Part shown: piece by piece, positions 33,752-42,605 of the stretch | How positions within the stretch are numbered: position 1 is the first letter of the stretch | Layout: every line of letters starts with the position of its first letter | Assembly (NCBI GenBank): GCA_934432885.1 | Contig: CAKRYY010000024.1 | Span: 1-44,177 of the forward strand | From: an uncultured Lachnospiraceae bacterium | GTDB lineage: Bacteria > Bacillota > Clostridia > Lachnospirales > Lachnospiraceae | Length of the DNA stretch: 44,177 nucleotides | Direction: 5' to 3' | Program-made: the position numbers and the translations under genes | The notes under the pieces: generated by a model | What the model was told of the DNA's origin: nothing | Seen by the model: the letters and a program-made list of their open reading frames with translations, nothing else | The model's database searches: none

Positions 33752-34621
33752 TTATTTATGGTAATCTGCCACAAAATCGGGAAGGTCAAAGCTTTCATCT
33801 TTATTTGCACAGAAAAAGGTGCCTAAGTTTCTGCCATCCATAATGCGGTGAATGATATGAATATCCTTACTGTTTGCAATAATCATATCCGCACCTGCAC
33901 TTGTGGCAATCTTCGCTGCAATCAGTTTGGTATTCATACCGCCTGTACCCACGCTGCTTCCGGTGCTCGCCTTTCCCATCTGCATCAGCTTATCGTCAAT
34001 ATGCTCCACTGTCTCAATAAACTTTGCACCCTTATTTTTATGCGGGTCATCTGTATACAGTCCGTCTATATCAGATAACAGAATCAGCAAATCCGCTCCG
34101 ACCAAAGATGCCACCACCGCTGAAAGCGTATCATTATCGCCGATTTCGATTTCATAGGTTGCAACAGTATCGTTTTCATTTACAATGGGAATAACCCCCA
34201 TTTTCAAAAGCTCTGAAAAGGTATTGTGCGCATTGTAACGGTTCAGATTGTCCACAATGGTATTTTTTGTCATCAGAATCTGCGCCGTTATCTGATTATA
34301 TTCCGCAAATATCTTCTGGTAAGTCATCATCAGTCTCGCCTGTCCGATTGCAGCGCAGGCCTGTTTGACTGCAATGTGGTTTTCCCCATGCTCGCTGTTG
34401 ATGTCCCGTATATGTACCGCCTTGCGTCCTGCCGCGATTGCTCCGGAGCTGACCAAAATAACGTCCTTTCCCTGATTTCGCAAATCGCACAGTTCCCGAA
34501 TCAGCACTTCCATACGAATATAATCAAGATCTCCCGTTTCCGGATGCTGCAGAGAGGATGAGCCAATTTTAATGACAATTCTTTTTTTATCCTTCAGTGC
34601 TGCTCTGATGTCTTCCTTCAT
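33752..34621 (-). CDS. proB: Glutamate 5-kinase, short form without PUA domain
   Basis: First step of proline synthesis: phosphorylates L-glutamate at the gamma carboxyl. The amino-acid-kinase domain is complete, with RIVIKIGSSSL, VILVSSGAIAAGRKA, PIVNENDTVATYEIEIGDNDTLSA, LLILLSDIDGLYTDDP and GTGGMNTKLIAAKIA. At 289 aa the protein stops where this domain ends, so the C-terminal PUA domain of E. coli ProB (367 aa) is absent. The start overlaps the stop of the upstream FAD protein by 4 bases (ATGA). Feedback control by proline is normally located in the kinase domain and cannot be judged here. Confidence 0.95.
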   Translation of the reverse strand: MKEDIRAALKDKKRIVIKIGSSSLQHPETGDLDYIRMEVLIRELCDLRNQGKDVILVSSGAIAAGRKAVHIRDINSEHGENHIAVKQACAAIGQARLMMTYQKIFAEYNQITAQILMTKNTIVDNLNRYNAHNTFSELLKMGVIPIVNENDTVATYEIEIGDNDTLSAVVASLVGADLLILLSDIDGLYTDDPHKNKGAKFIETVEHIDDKLMQMGKASTGSSVGTGGMNTKLIAAKIATSAGADMIIANSKDIHIIHRIMDGRNLGTFFCANKDESFDLPDFVADYHK

Positions 34622-36258
34622 GCTTCTATAGTCTCCTTTAAAGGTCTGTATTTTACCGCAATCGCCTCTGCTATGCGTATGCCATCCATCGCCGCGGAGG
34701 TAATGCCGCCTGCGTATCCCGCACCTTCCCCGCAGGGGTAAATTCCATTTATATTGCTCTGAAAGCTTTTATCCCGTACAATTCTTACCGGAGATGAGGT
34801 TCGGCTCTCCACCGCCGATACCAGCGTTTCATCATCACCAAATCCGGCAATGACATGGGAAAACTGCTCCATTCCCTCTAAAAATGCCTGCGTCATCTCG
34901 TGCGGAAGAATCTTCGTCAAATCCGCATAAGCATAAGCGCCCTTTGTCATCGGCTCAAGCGGGGGTTTTTTATTATCAGGCTCTATAGGTTCATTTTCTT
35001 CCTGTAATTGCCAAAACCGCCTGCGCATTTCACCCAGCCGCTGCACTGGAATCCTGCCGCCGCCAGCCTGATAAGCAGCTTCCTCCAAGCTTCGCTGAAA
35101 TGCAATGCCGGATAACGGATGCTCAGAAGCAAAATCACTCTTTCTGACAGCTACGATGATCGCACTGTTGGAATTCACACCGTCCCGCCCACTGTAGCTC
35201 ATGCCGTTGACCGCAAGCCTGCCCTCCTCCGAAGAAGCATTCACGACATAACCGCCGGGACACATGCAGAAGGAATACACGCCCCTGCCGCATTTTGTCT
35301 GTGCTGTCAGCTTATAGGATGCCGCCTGCAGAGGATGCGCATCCTCCACACCATATTGTGCCAGATTGATGTCCTTTTGTCTATGCTCTACCCGAAAGCC
35401 TGCTGCAAATTCCTTTGCTTCCATTGTAAGTCCATTATCATAAAGCATTTGAAAGGTATCTCTTGCACTATGCCCGATTGCAAATACGGCAACGCTGCAT
35501 GGCAATGTTTCTCCTTTATCCGTCAAAAGTCCGGTAAGCTGCCCTCTCTCCTGTAAGAAGCCTGTAACCTGCGTCTGAAAGCGCACGCTGCCTCCAAGCC
35601 TTTCTATTTCCCTGCGTAAATTTTTAACAACCCTTACAAGTACGTCCGTTCCAATATGCGGTTTATTTTCATATAAGATGGATGGATCTGCGCCTGCCTT
35701 CACAAAACGTCGCAGCACCTCTCCATTTCTTCCATCCTTATCCTTTACGAGCGTATTGAGCTTTCCATCAGAAAAGGTTCCCGCGCCGCCTTCTCCAAAC
35801 TGTACGTTGGATCTTTTCTGCAAAAGGCCTTCCTTCCAGAAACGCTCCACATCCTGAATACGGCTGTCCACGTCCATTCCCTGTTCTAAAAGAATCGGAC
35901 GATAGCCATGCTCCGCCAGAAGCAGCGCACAGAAAAGCCCTCCCGGTCCAGCCCCGACTACAACAGGTCTGTCCTGCAAGGCTTCCTTGCCGCAGGCAGG
36001 AAACTGATAGGCTTTTTCTGATACTGAAATAATATGTTTTTTATTGATGCGCTTTAAAAGCTTCTCTTCATCTGCCGCATGACAGTCGATTACATAATTA
36101 AAATACAGCTCCGGCTTTTTTCGTGCATCAATAGAGCGCTTTCGGATTTTTATCGAAACTGTTTCATCCCGGCGCAGTCCCAGCTCTCTTTGCACCTTGC
36201 GTTCAAGCTCTCTCTGCGTATGTGTAATTGGTAATTTTAATTGCTGTATTCGAATCAT
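34618..36258 (-). CDS. NAD(P)/FAD-dependent oxidoreductase (uncharacterised FAD protein)
   Basis: A 546-residue flavoprotein. After an N-terminal basic domain of about 95 residues (MIRIQQLKLPITHTQRELER) comes the Rossmann FAD motif VVVGAGPGGLFCALLLAEHG, then FGEGGAGTFSDGKLNTLVKD, CMCPGGYVVNASSEEG, and near the C-terminus IYPCGEGAGYAGGITSAAMDG. These are signatures of a widespread uncharacterised FAD-dependent family. The start at 36258 has AGGAG close upstream and overlaps the stop of the neighbouring flavoprotein by 4 bases; a longer frame to 36312 would overlap it further. Sandwiched between another flavoprotein and proB. No substrate is known to me. Confidence 0.9.
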   Translation of the reverse strand: MIRIQQLKLPITHTQRELERKVQRELGLRRDETVSIKIRKRSIDARKKPELYFNYVIDCHAADEEKLLKRINKKHIISVSEKAYQFPACGKEALQDRPVVVGAGPGGLFCALLLAEHGYRPILLEQGMDVDSRIQDVERFWKEGLLQKRSNVQFGEGGAGTFSDGKLNTLVKDKDGRNGEVLRRFVKAGADPSILYENKPHIGTDVLVRVVKNLRREIERLGGSVRFQTQVTGFLQERGQLTGLLTDKGETLPCSVAVFAIGHSARDTFQMLYDNGLTMEAKEFAAGFRVEHRQKDINLAQYGVEDAHPLQAASYKLTAQTKCGRGVYSFCMCPGGYVVNASSEEGRLAVNGMSYSGRDGVNSNSAIIVAVRKSDFASEHPLSGIAFQRSLEEAAYQAGGGRIPVQRLGEMRRRFWQLQEENEPIEPDNKKPPLEPMTKGAYAYADLTKILPHEMTQAFLEGMEQFSHVIAGFGDDETLVSAVESRTSSPVRIVRDKSFQSNINGIYPCGEGAGYAGGITSAAMDGIRIAEAIAVKYRPLKETIEA

Positions 36259-37484
36259 TTTCTCCTGCCTGCTGCATTTCTTCCTGCTATTATTCCACTT
36301 GTCCATGCCCACTGCAAGTTATAACCGCCGCATCTGCCATCGACATCCAAAAGCTCGCCTGCCAGATAAAGTCCCTTTTTGTGTCTGCATTCCAGCGTAT
36401 CTGCTACCTCATCTAAAAGAACGCCGCCGGAGCAGACCTGTGCCTGTGAAAAGGAATTATGTCCGACCACAGTAACCGGAAATTTCTTAAGCAGCATTCC
36501 CAGTGCAAGCAGCCTTTCCGCGGAAAAATCAGTGACCCTGCTGTTTAAGGAAATCTGTTCCTTTTTCAGGAGCACTGTTATGATTTTCCTGTGTACCGTT
36601 CCTGTAAAAAAGCGCTCCATCGTCTCATTGCCAAGCGCCTTTTTTCGGAGCAGCAATTCTTCCTTCCATTCCTTTTCCGAAAAATGAGGCAAAAAGTCAA
36701 GCAAAACCGAAAGTACCTTTTGCTTTTGCAGTGCCCTGACTGCATAACCGCTTAACTGGAAAACCGGGATGCCGGAAATTCCATAATCGGTCAGCTGCAG
36801 TTCTCCCTCTTCTTTATAGGTATTATCCTTCGTCTGCAGTGTTATCTTAGCCTGTGTGCGGACCCCTGCAAGCGCTTTTAGAAATGTCTCCTGACAACGC
36901 AGCTGGACGAGTGCGGGTAAAAAGGGCTCTGTCCGCAGATGAAAGCTCTCCGCAAGCAAAAGACCATCTGCTTTTTCATTCTCCTTGTATCCAGCCCCGC
37001 TTCCGCAGGCAAGAATCATTCTATCAAATCTATGTACCGCATGTCTATCTTCTTTTTCCACCTGCACCTGGAAGCTGCCCTGTTTGTATACAATCCGGGT
37101 AATCCTGCATCCGGTCTCTATTCTGACCTTCCTTCGTTCCAGGGCAAACCGCAGTACATCCAAAACAGCAGACGCCTGCTCACACTGCGGATAAACATAG
37201 CCGTTCTTTTCTTTTGTCATAAGTCCAAGCTCATGAAAGAAATCCAGCGTATCAGAAACGGTAAACTGTTTAAAAATACCGGGAAGCCTTTCTTTTGCGC
37301 CGCTATGATAGCAGTCTGTTGAAAAGGCAAGGTTACTCAGATTGCATTTTCCATTTCCTGTTACAAGTATCTTTTTTCCAATGCGGTCATTTTTTTCCAG
37401 TATTGTCACGTCAAGTCCCTGCCCTGACGCAGCAAGGGCGGCTGCCATTCCCGATGCGCCGCCTCCTATAATACCGATTTTCAT
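36255..37484 (-). CDS. NAD(P)/FAD-dependent oxidoreductase, BaiN/YhiN/HI0933 family
   Basis: A 409-residue flavoprotein. IGIIGGGASGMAAALAASG is the FAD-binding motif, followed by EKNDRIGKKILVTGNGKCNLSN, which is diagnostic of the HI0933/YhiN group. The C-terminus has VCSGGVLLDEV and GYNLQWAWTSGIIAGRNAA. Some relatives (BaiN) reduce bile-acid intermediates, but the family is broad and the physiological role here is unknown. Good GGAGG site before ATG at 37484. Coupled to the next flavoprotein by an ATGA overlap, so the two are probably made together. Confidence 0.92.
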   Translation of the reverse strand: MKIGIIGGGASGMAAALAASGQGLDVTILEKNDRIGKKILVTGNGKCNLSNLAFSTDCYHSGAKERLPGIFKQFTVSDTLDFFHELGLMTKEKNGYVYPQCEQASAVLDVLRFALERRKVRIETGCRITRIVYKQGSFQVQVEKEDRHAVHRFDRMILACGSGAGYKENEKADGLLLAESFHLRTEPFLPALVQLRCQETFLKALAGVRTQAKITLQTKDNTYKEEGELQLTDYGISGIPVFQLSGYAVRALQKQKVLSVLLDFLPHFSEKEWKEELLLRKKALGNETMERFFTGTVHRKIITVLLKKEQISLNSRVTDFSAERLLALGMLLKKFPVTVVGHNSFSQAQVCSGGVLLDEVADTLECRHKKGLYLAGELLDVDGRCGGYNLQWAWTSGIIAGRNAAGRRK

Positions 37485-37498
37485 AAATTTCCTCCAAA

Positions 37499-38161
37499 TT
37501 AACTGGAATATGATTCTAAAAAGTGATACAGGGCATCCTCACCATTTATCAGCTTTTTCTGAATAATTTCCTCCTGAAGCTGACAGGGCAGTTCTGTTAC
37601 CTTAATATCCGTATACAGATAGACCTCCTGCATATCCTGTGTATAGACTGTAATGTAATGATCCTCCGCCACCAGATAAAAAACCTGTTCGGATGGCTCT
37701 TCTAAAATCTGATACGTTTTTCGAAGCACTACCTGCTTTCTGGAAAAGGACATGACTTCTACAGAAATAAGTCCTCTTTTCTGTTCTGATAACGGCGGCG
37801 ATAAAGCATACGACTGCATGGCATCCGCAAAAGCCTCCCGGTTCATTCCCATAAATTTTCCCGGGATATCCTCCTCGTGGGATACCGTTATGTCAGTATT
37901 TTTATCATACTCCTCAACCATTAAAACGGTATCGCAAGTAATCACCTGTTTTGCCGTACCGCTTGTCTGAATGCTTGGCATCATGCCTGGCGTATCTTCT
38001 TCAAAGGTCGTTTTTTCTATATTTTCTTCTATCGAAATCTCCTGCTGTTTTAACCTGTTTGGATAAAACCATTTCAGATAAGCCGCATTGGCATAGGCGC
38101 CCGCAAAAAATCCAAGCACACTGATAATACATAATAAGCTGATTCTACCGATAAGTCGCAT
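37499..38161 (-). CDS. Exported BofC-like protein, function unknown
   Basis: A 220-residue protein with one N-terminal membrane helix (about residues 7-27, ISLLCIISVLGFFAGAYA) and an extracytoplasmic remainder. The central VITCDTVLMVEEYDKNTD is followed by two similar-looking beta-rich segments, and the C-terminal pattern VAEDHYITVYT...LPCQL...FLESYSS resembles the C-terminal domain of BofC, which tunes the sigma-K checkpoint in Bacillus spores. The resemblance is a reading of the pattern, not a search result. ATG at 38161 with AAGGAGAA upstream. It precedes the flavoprotein pair by 14 bases and follows a SpoVB/MurJ-like flippase, which fits sporulation or envelope work. Confidence 0.62.
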   Translation of the reverse strand: MRLIGRISLLCIISVLGFFAGAYANAAYLKWFYPNRLKQQEISIEENIEKTTFEEDTPGMMPSIQTSGTAKQVITCDTVLMVEEYDKNTDITVSHEEDIPGKFMGMNREAFADAMQSYALSPPLSEQKRGLISVEVMSFSRKQVVLRKTYQILEEPSEQVFYLVAEDHYITVYTQDMQEVYLYTDIKVTELPCQLQEEIIQKKLINGEDALYHFLESYSS

Positions 38162-38179
38162 CGTTTTCTCCTTTTTCCT

Positions 38180-38209
38180 AGTATCAGCTTATTTTTCATT
38201 TTTATTCAA
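38180..38209 (-). promoter_or_regulatory. Possible promoter for the BofC-like gene
   Basis: TTGAAT (38209-38204), 18 bases, GATACT (38185-38180) on the minus strand, in the 44-base gap after the flippase stop. Both boxes are imperfect. A sporulation sigma factor could also act here; I cannot tell. Confidence 0.35.
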
Positions 38210-39864
38210 ACAGGAAGCCTAAGCGCTCTCGCTGCTTTCAAAATCAAACCGCCTCCCGGTACAAGCTTCAGCTCCCGTGCCGTAACGCCATGCAGCAAAA
38301 GCAGAAGTCCCAGATAAAATATACCGCCAAACAAAAAGAGCACTATGCACAGCACGATTGGCGGAAGCAGTCCTGACAATCCCTTTCCTGAAAGATATTG
38401 TACAATTCCCATAACTGCCGCAGCTATGACAGACGGCACCATGCTGCGCAGCAGTCCATAACGAAACCGGCAATTCTTCTGTACTGCGAATACAGTTGTA
38501 AGACACAGACAAAATGCAAACAAAATATCCGCATATAAAACGCCAAAAATGTCCAGATGCAGAACCGCCAGCATAATGTATAAGGAAGCGCCGCAGACTC
38601 CAAAGGAAATGCCACTGCATAGAAGCAGCAATGCCTTTTTCTCCAACCCTAAGAGAATTTCTGCCATGAAATAGGAAACCGACAGAAAAACAGGCGTAAG
38701 AAAGCCACAAAGCAAAAGCATGGCTGCCGTTTCATTATCCTGCCCATGATACATAGCCTCCAGAAGCGGTTCTGATAGCATGCCAAGCATAACAGACAAT
38801 GGAATTACCAAAAGCATGACTGCCTTAAACATGGTCAGCACCATATCACGAAGTCTTTGATAGTCCTCTTTTTTATACAGCCCTCTTACATGCTCCCGGA
38901 GCATCATCGTCATACAAAGTGATAGAATCACGGGAAGTGCAGCTAACAGCTTATATTTTCCAAAAAAGACTCCCCACTGCTCAGAAACAAATTTCTGCTC
39001 CAGTCCAGAGCCAATAAACTGCCGGAAGCAAATCTGTTCCAGAAATAACTGTCCTCTGGTAAAAACACCAAATAAGACAAACGGACTAAGACACGTTATA
39101 AAAATACCGCCTGCCTGCAAAGCACTCTCCTGTCTGCGTCCACCGTCTTTTCCTCTTTTTCTTTTGAAATAGGAATGTGACACCAGATAAAGCAAAAGCA
39201 AAAATAAAAGGGAAGCAAAGGCGCCTGCCAGTATACCTCCTGCAAAGCCTGAAGCCGCAAAGGAAAGCGCAAAATCTTCATTTAATAAAAGAGCTCCTAT
39301 CTTTGCTCCATATCCCTGCAGCTTACCTGCCAGCAAAAAGCCCACGCCAAACAGCACAAGCTGCTCAAACAGCAGCGAAAGCGCAACCGGGAACGCAGCC
39401 TTATTGCTTAAGAAAAATCCGCGCAGGACACCGTTCCATGCCGTAAGCAGGAGTGCAGCCGCAAGCACTTTCATTGTCAGCCCCGCAAGCGGCTCCTGTA
39501 AAAGCCCCCCGGCAAGCTGATTGCTGCCAAAGAACAGGGAAACGCCAAGTCCCGCCCCCGCAAGCGTCGTATAAAGGAACGCTGCCTGTATGATTCTGCC
39601 TGCATTTTTATATTGCTTCTGGCGCAGTCTGAATTTCAAAAGGAATACAATCACAGACGGCACTGCATAAGAAGTTATCAGCCACGCAAAAAAGTAAACG
39701 CCATACGCAGCCCCATAAATTCCATTACCATGATCTCCCCACAGATTTGTCAAAAACATCTGGCAAAGCAGCCGTAAAATGGCGCATAGCAAAAGCGCAA
39801 CCGCCAATATGCCGCCCTGTAAAATCAAATTCGTCTGTTTTCGATTGCCTGTTCTGTACTCCAT
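38206..39864 (-). CDS. SpoVB/MurJ-like lipid-linked oligosaccharide flippase
   Basis: A 552-residue membrane protein with about 12-14 helices, of the MOP superfamily (polysaccharide biosynthesis / MATE-like). The N-terminal ILAVALLLCAILRLLCQMFLTNLWGDHGNGIYG matches the start of SpoVB/YkvU/MurJ-type proteins, where an Arg in helix 1 and a following GxxGxG-like loop are usual. These proteins flip lipid II or related precursors, or act in spore cortex formation. Which substrate applies cannot be settled. It lies between ybeY and the BofC-like gene. ATG at 39864 with only a modest GGATAA site. Confidence 0.85.
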   Translation of the reverse strand: MEYRTGNRKQTNLILQGGILAVALLLCAILRLLCQMFLTNLWGDHGNGIYGAAYGVYFFAWLITSYAVPSVIVFLLKFRLRQKQYKNAGRIIQAAFLYTTLAGAGLGVSLFFGSNQLAGGLLQEPLAGLTMKVLAAALLLTAWNGVLRGFFLSNKAAFPVALSLLFEQLVLFGVGFLLAGKLQGYGAKIGALLLNEDFALSFAASGFAGGILAGAFASLLFLLLLYLVSHSYFKRKRGKDGGRRQESALQAGGIFITCLSPFVLFGVFTRGQLFLEQICFRQFIGSGLEQKFVSEQWGVFFGKYKLLAALPVILSLCMTMMLREHVRGLYKKEDYQRLRDMVLTMFKAVMLLVIPLSVMLGMLSEPLLEAMYHGQDNETAAMLLLCGFLTPVFLSVSYFMAEILLGLEKKALLLLCSGISFGVCGASLYIMLAVLHLDIFGVLYADILFAFCLCLTTVFAVQKNCRFRYGLLRSMVPSVIAAAVMGIVQYLSGKGLSGLLPPIVLCIVLFLFGGIFYLGLLLLLHGVTARELKLVPGGGLILKAARALRLPV

Positions 39865-39892
39865 GTATCTTTATCCTATCTGTATACTCTGA

Positions 39893-40396
39893 TTATGCCT
39901 CTCTCGTAATTCCAATATGTTCCAATGCAGTTTTCTGCTTTTCTTCCATAACAGCGGCTTCCTCAGGCTCTATATGGTCATACCCACATAAGTGTAGCAT
40001 ACTGTGCGCTACAAGGAAAGCAAATTCCCGTCTCTGGGAATGTCCGTACTCCTGTGCCTGTCCGATAATGCGGTCTGTCGAAAGAATAATATCTCCCAGT
40101 AAAAGCTCTCCGCTCTCCGGGTCAAAATAATCCGCTGTATGCTCTTCTGCCATTGAAAAATCTCCCGGCGTCTCAAAATCAAGATTTGGAAATGAAAGGA
40201 CGTCCGTCGGCTTATCAAGATTCCGGTATTTGGCATTATACTCCTGAATTCCTGCATCATCCGTCAGCAATACATTTATCTGTGCCTCGTATGGACAGCC
40301 TTCCATATCGAGGACCTCCTGCATGACCGCTAAAACCGTTTCATCGACTGAAAAGGGAAATTTTATATCTGTTTCATTTTCAACGTAAAAAGTCAT
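39893..40396 (-). CDS. ybeY: Endoribonuclease YbeY (rRNA maturation)
   Basis: A zinc-dependent endoribonuclease (167 aa) needed for 16S rRNA 3' maturation and ribosome quality control. The metal site HSMLHLCGYDH (HxxxHxxxxxH) is intact near the C-terminus, and NAKYRNLDKPTDVLSFP is the other family block. The start lies inside the end of the HD-protein gene (17-base overlap), with AGGAG 10 bases upstream. In Bacillus the same order phoH-pgpH-ybeY occurs, but there dgkA, cdd and era follow, whereas a flippase follows here. Confidence 0.95.
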   Translation of the reverse strand: MTFYVENETDIKFPFSVDETVLAVMQEVLDMEGCPYEAQINVLLTDDAGIQEYNAKYRNLDKPTDVLSFPNLDFETPGDFSMAEEHTADYFDPESGELLLGDIILSTDRIIGQAQEYGHSQRREFAFLVAHSMLHLCGYDHIEPEEAAVMEEKQKTALEHIGITREA

Positions 40397-41582
40397 AGTA
40401 AAGCTTCTCCTGTATAAAAATCTGCTTCATAACCATCAGTTCATGCAGCGTAATGCTGCTCCCGTTTAAGCTGCCATTTTCCTGCTTCTTCTTAAAAATA
40501 ACGTTTACTACCTGTTCATAATCAGGCTTTGCAGACGGCTCTTTGGCAAGAAGAAACTGCACTGCCGAAACGATAGCGTCAGAAAACATTACGATTGTAC
40601 TTTCCTTCGAGCCAAAATGATGTCCTGCGCACTCCAGCAAGACCGCCTCAATATCCGGTGGGAACTCATTTTCCTCGCATACCCGCTTTATAATTTCCTC
40701 TTCTTTTGCAGTATCGCCGCGCTTTTCCCGATAAATCCGTCCTATCCTGTGATAATAGGCGCCAGCCTTTGCAAGCGCTACGTTTGCATGGATTGCAGCA
40801 GCAATCCTTTCACTGAAATATGCGGTATGCAGTGCAAGGAAATAATCCTCACGTTCCTCTTTTTTCATTTCTGCCATCAGTTCAAATTCCGGGTCGTTGA
40901 TTTCCTGATAACGGTTTCTGTACCTGTGAATAATCGAAAAGCTGAAATATTTTAATACGCCAATCAATAAAAGCCCTGTCAGACAGACATTCATAACCGG
41001 CAACACGAAAATTTCCCAGGAAAGCCTCTCGTTTAAGGAAATTACGATGGAAGCTGTCTCTGCAAGCAGGAAAAATAAAAGCGAAATCAGCATTGGAATC
41101 CCGACATGAAAGGCCTCGTCCATCTGCCGAAACAAAAGAACAGCAACTGCTCCGCTCAGAAAATACAAAAAAAAGACATTTGTCGAGGCTTCCGCAAGAA
41201 ACACCGCGAACATCACAACCGACGCATAAGAAAAAAGTCCTAAAAAGGTATTGCTGAAAAAAGCAAGTGCAACTGCAAGCGGCACAATGGGCCATACCTG
41301 AAACGGGAAAAGCGGCAGCAGGCAGACATATAAAAGGCTGCATATAAAAATCGCCGTAAACCGCGACGTATGAAGCGTATTATTATAATCAAGCTTTCCC
41401 TCCACCATACACTGATACCAGCCAAACACAAGTGTAAGCGCACTCATTGTCAGCATTACGGTATTTCGTATCAGTTCGTTTAAGGGTCTTTTATAGAGAA
41501 ATGCCGCACCTGCTGATAACAGCGCCGGAAGCACTGTCATCAGTATGCCAAGCATGATTTTCCTTCCATCTATTTTTCCCAT
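40380..41582 (-). CDS. PgpH-like membrane HD-domain protein with degenerate active site
   Basis: A 400-residue protein in the position of pgpH (yqfF), between phoH and ybeY. It has about seven membrane helices (residues 8-215) and a cytosolic HD-like domain (about 230-400). Bona fide PgpH hydrolyses c-di-AMP, is about 700 aa and has a large extracellular domain before the helices; that domain is missing here. The domain keeps His252, His278, the HH pair at 321-322 and Asp335. The HD doublet reads HR (GAYYHRIGR instead of GAYYHDIGK), and the usual segment with a further metal histidine after it is shortened. Catalysis is therefore doubtful; it may bind nucleotide or act as a scaffold. Residue matching is by eye. 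Confidence 0.82.
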   Translation of the reverse strand: MGKIDGRKIMLGILMTVLPALLSAGAAFLYKRPLNELIRNTVMLTMSALTLVFGWYQCMVEGKLDYNNTLHTSRFTAIFICSLLYVCLLPLFPFQVWPIVPLAVALAFFSNTFLGLFSYASVVMFAVFLAEASTNVFFLYFLSGAVAVLLFRQMDEAFHVGIPMLISLLFFLLAETASIVISLNERLSWEIFVLPVMNVCLTGLLLIGVLKYFSFSIIHRYRNRYQEINDPEFELMAEMKKEEREDYFLALHTAYFSERIAAAIHANVALAKAGAYYHRIGRIYREKRGDTAKEEEIIKRVCEENEFPPDIEAVLLECAGHHFGSKESTIVMFSDAIVSAVQFLLAKEPSAKPDYEQVVNVIFKKKQENGSLNGSSITLHELMVMKQIFIQEKLYYDFLR

Positions 41583-41591
41583 GCCACTATC

Positions 41592-42602
41592 CTATCTTTT
41601 GTAACCATTCTTTTTTCCACCCGTATTTTTTCGATAGCCCTGTGTTTCCTTTGCCTCATATACCTCGTATGCCTTTACAATCTTCTGTACCAGCGGATGA
41701 CGGACAACATCACGGCTTGTCAGCTTACAGAACGCAATCTCGTCTACCTTGCCAAGCACCTTGAGCGCCACGTCAAGTCCTGACGCAGTGCCGGGCGATA
41801 AATCCTTCTGGGAAGCATCTCCTGTGACGATAACCTTAGAGCCAAAACCAATACGGGTTAGAAACATTTTCATCTGTGCCGGTGTGGTATTCTGCGCTTC
41901 ATCCAGAATGATATACGCATTGTCAAGCGTCCTTCCGCGCATATAGGCAAGCGGGGCGACTTCAATCAAGCCTTTTTCCATATTTTTGGCAAAGCTTTCC
42001 GCTCCCATAATCTGGTATAACGCATCATAGAGCGGACGCAGGTAAGGGTCTACCTTGCTCTGCAAATCGCCGGGCAGAAAGCCCAGCTTTTCCCCCGCCT
42101 CTATTGCAGGTCTTGTCAGAATGATACGTCCAACCTCGTCGTTTTTAAACGCCGTAATTGCCATCGCCATTGCCAGATACGTTTTTCCGGTTCCTGCAGG
42201 ACCAAGTCCAAAGGTAATCATATTTTCCCGGATTGCATCCACGTATTGCTTCTGTCCAAGCGTCTTTGGTTTAATCGGCTTTCCCGCTACCGTATGGCAG
42301 ATAGTCTCCTTGTCTATTTCCACAAGAGCATCTTCCTTTTGCTCATAGCTCATTTCCAGCGTATAGTCTACATTTTGCGCCTGTATGGTATTGCCGCGCT
42401 CCGAAAGCGTAATCAGATTCTGCATCACGCTTCTCGCCTGATTGACATTTTCTTCCGCACCAGTAATCTTAATTCCCTCGTCACGGTTCACAATCGTAAC
42501 CGAAAGTTCTTTTTCTATTTTTCTGACATAAGCGTCATATTCTCCGAATACATTCCGAATATGCTCTGCCGGAACTGATAATTTTACAGTAAATTCATCC
42601 AT
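41592..42602 (-). CDS. phoH: PhoH family ATPase
   Basis: A 336-residue P-loop ATPase with an N-terminal KH-like RNA-binding part (VTIVNRDEGIKITGAEENVNQA). The ATPase core starts near residue 115 with GQKQYVDAI, the Walker A motif GPAGTGKTYLA follows, and Walker B is YIILDEAQNTTPAQMKMFLTR. PhoH proteins are thought to act in RNA metabolism with YbeY, encoded two genes downstream. ATG at 42602 with AAGGAG 9 bases upstream, just after the yqfD stop. The C-terminal tail is very basic. Confidence 0.95.
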   Translation of the reverse strand: MDEFTVKLSVPAEHIRNVFGEYDAYVRKIEKELSVTIVNRDEGIKITGAEENVNQARSVMQNLITLSERGNTIQAQNVDYTLEMSYEQKEDALVEIDKETICHTVAGKPIKPKTLGQKQYVDAIRENMITFGLGPAGTGKTYLAMAMAITAFKNDEVGRIILTRPAIEAGEKLGFLPGDLQSKVDPYLRPLYDALYQIMGAESFAKNMEKGLIEVAPLAYMRGRTLDNAYIILDEAQNTTPAQMKMFLTRIGFGSKVIVTGDASQKDLSPGTASGLDVALKVLGKVDEIAFCKLTSRDVVRHPLVQKIVKAYEVYEAKETQGYRKNTGGKKNGYKR

Positions 42603-42605
42603 TTG

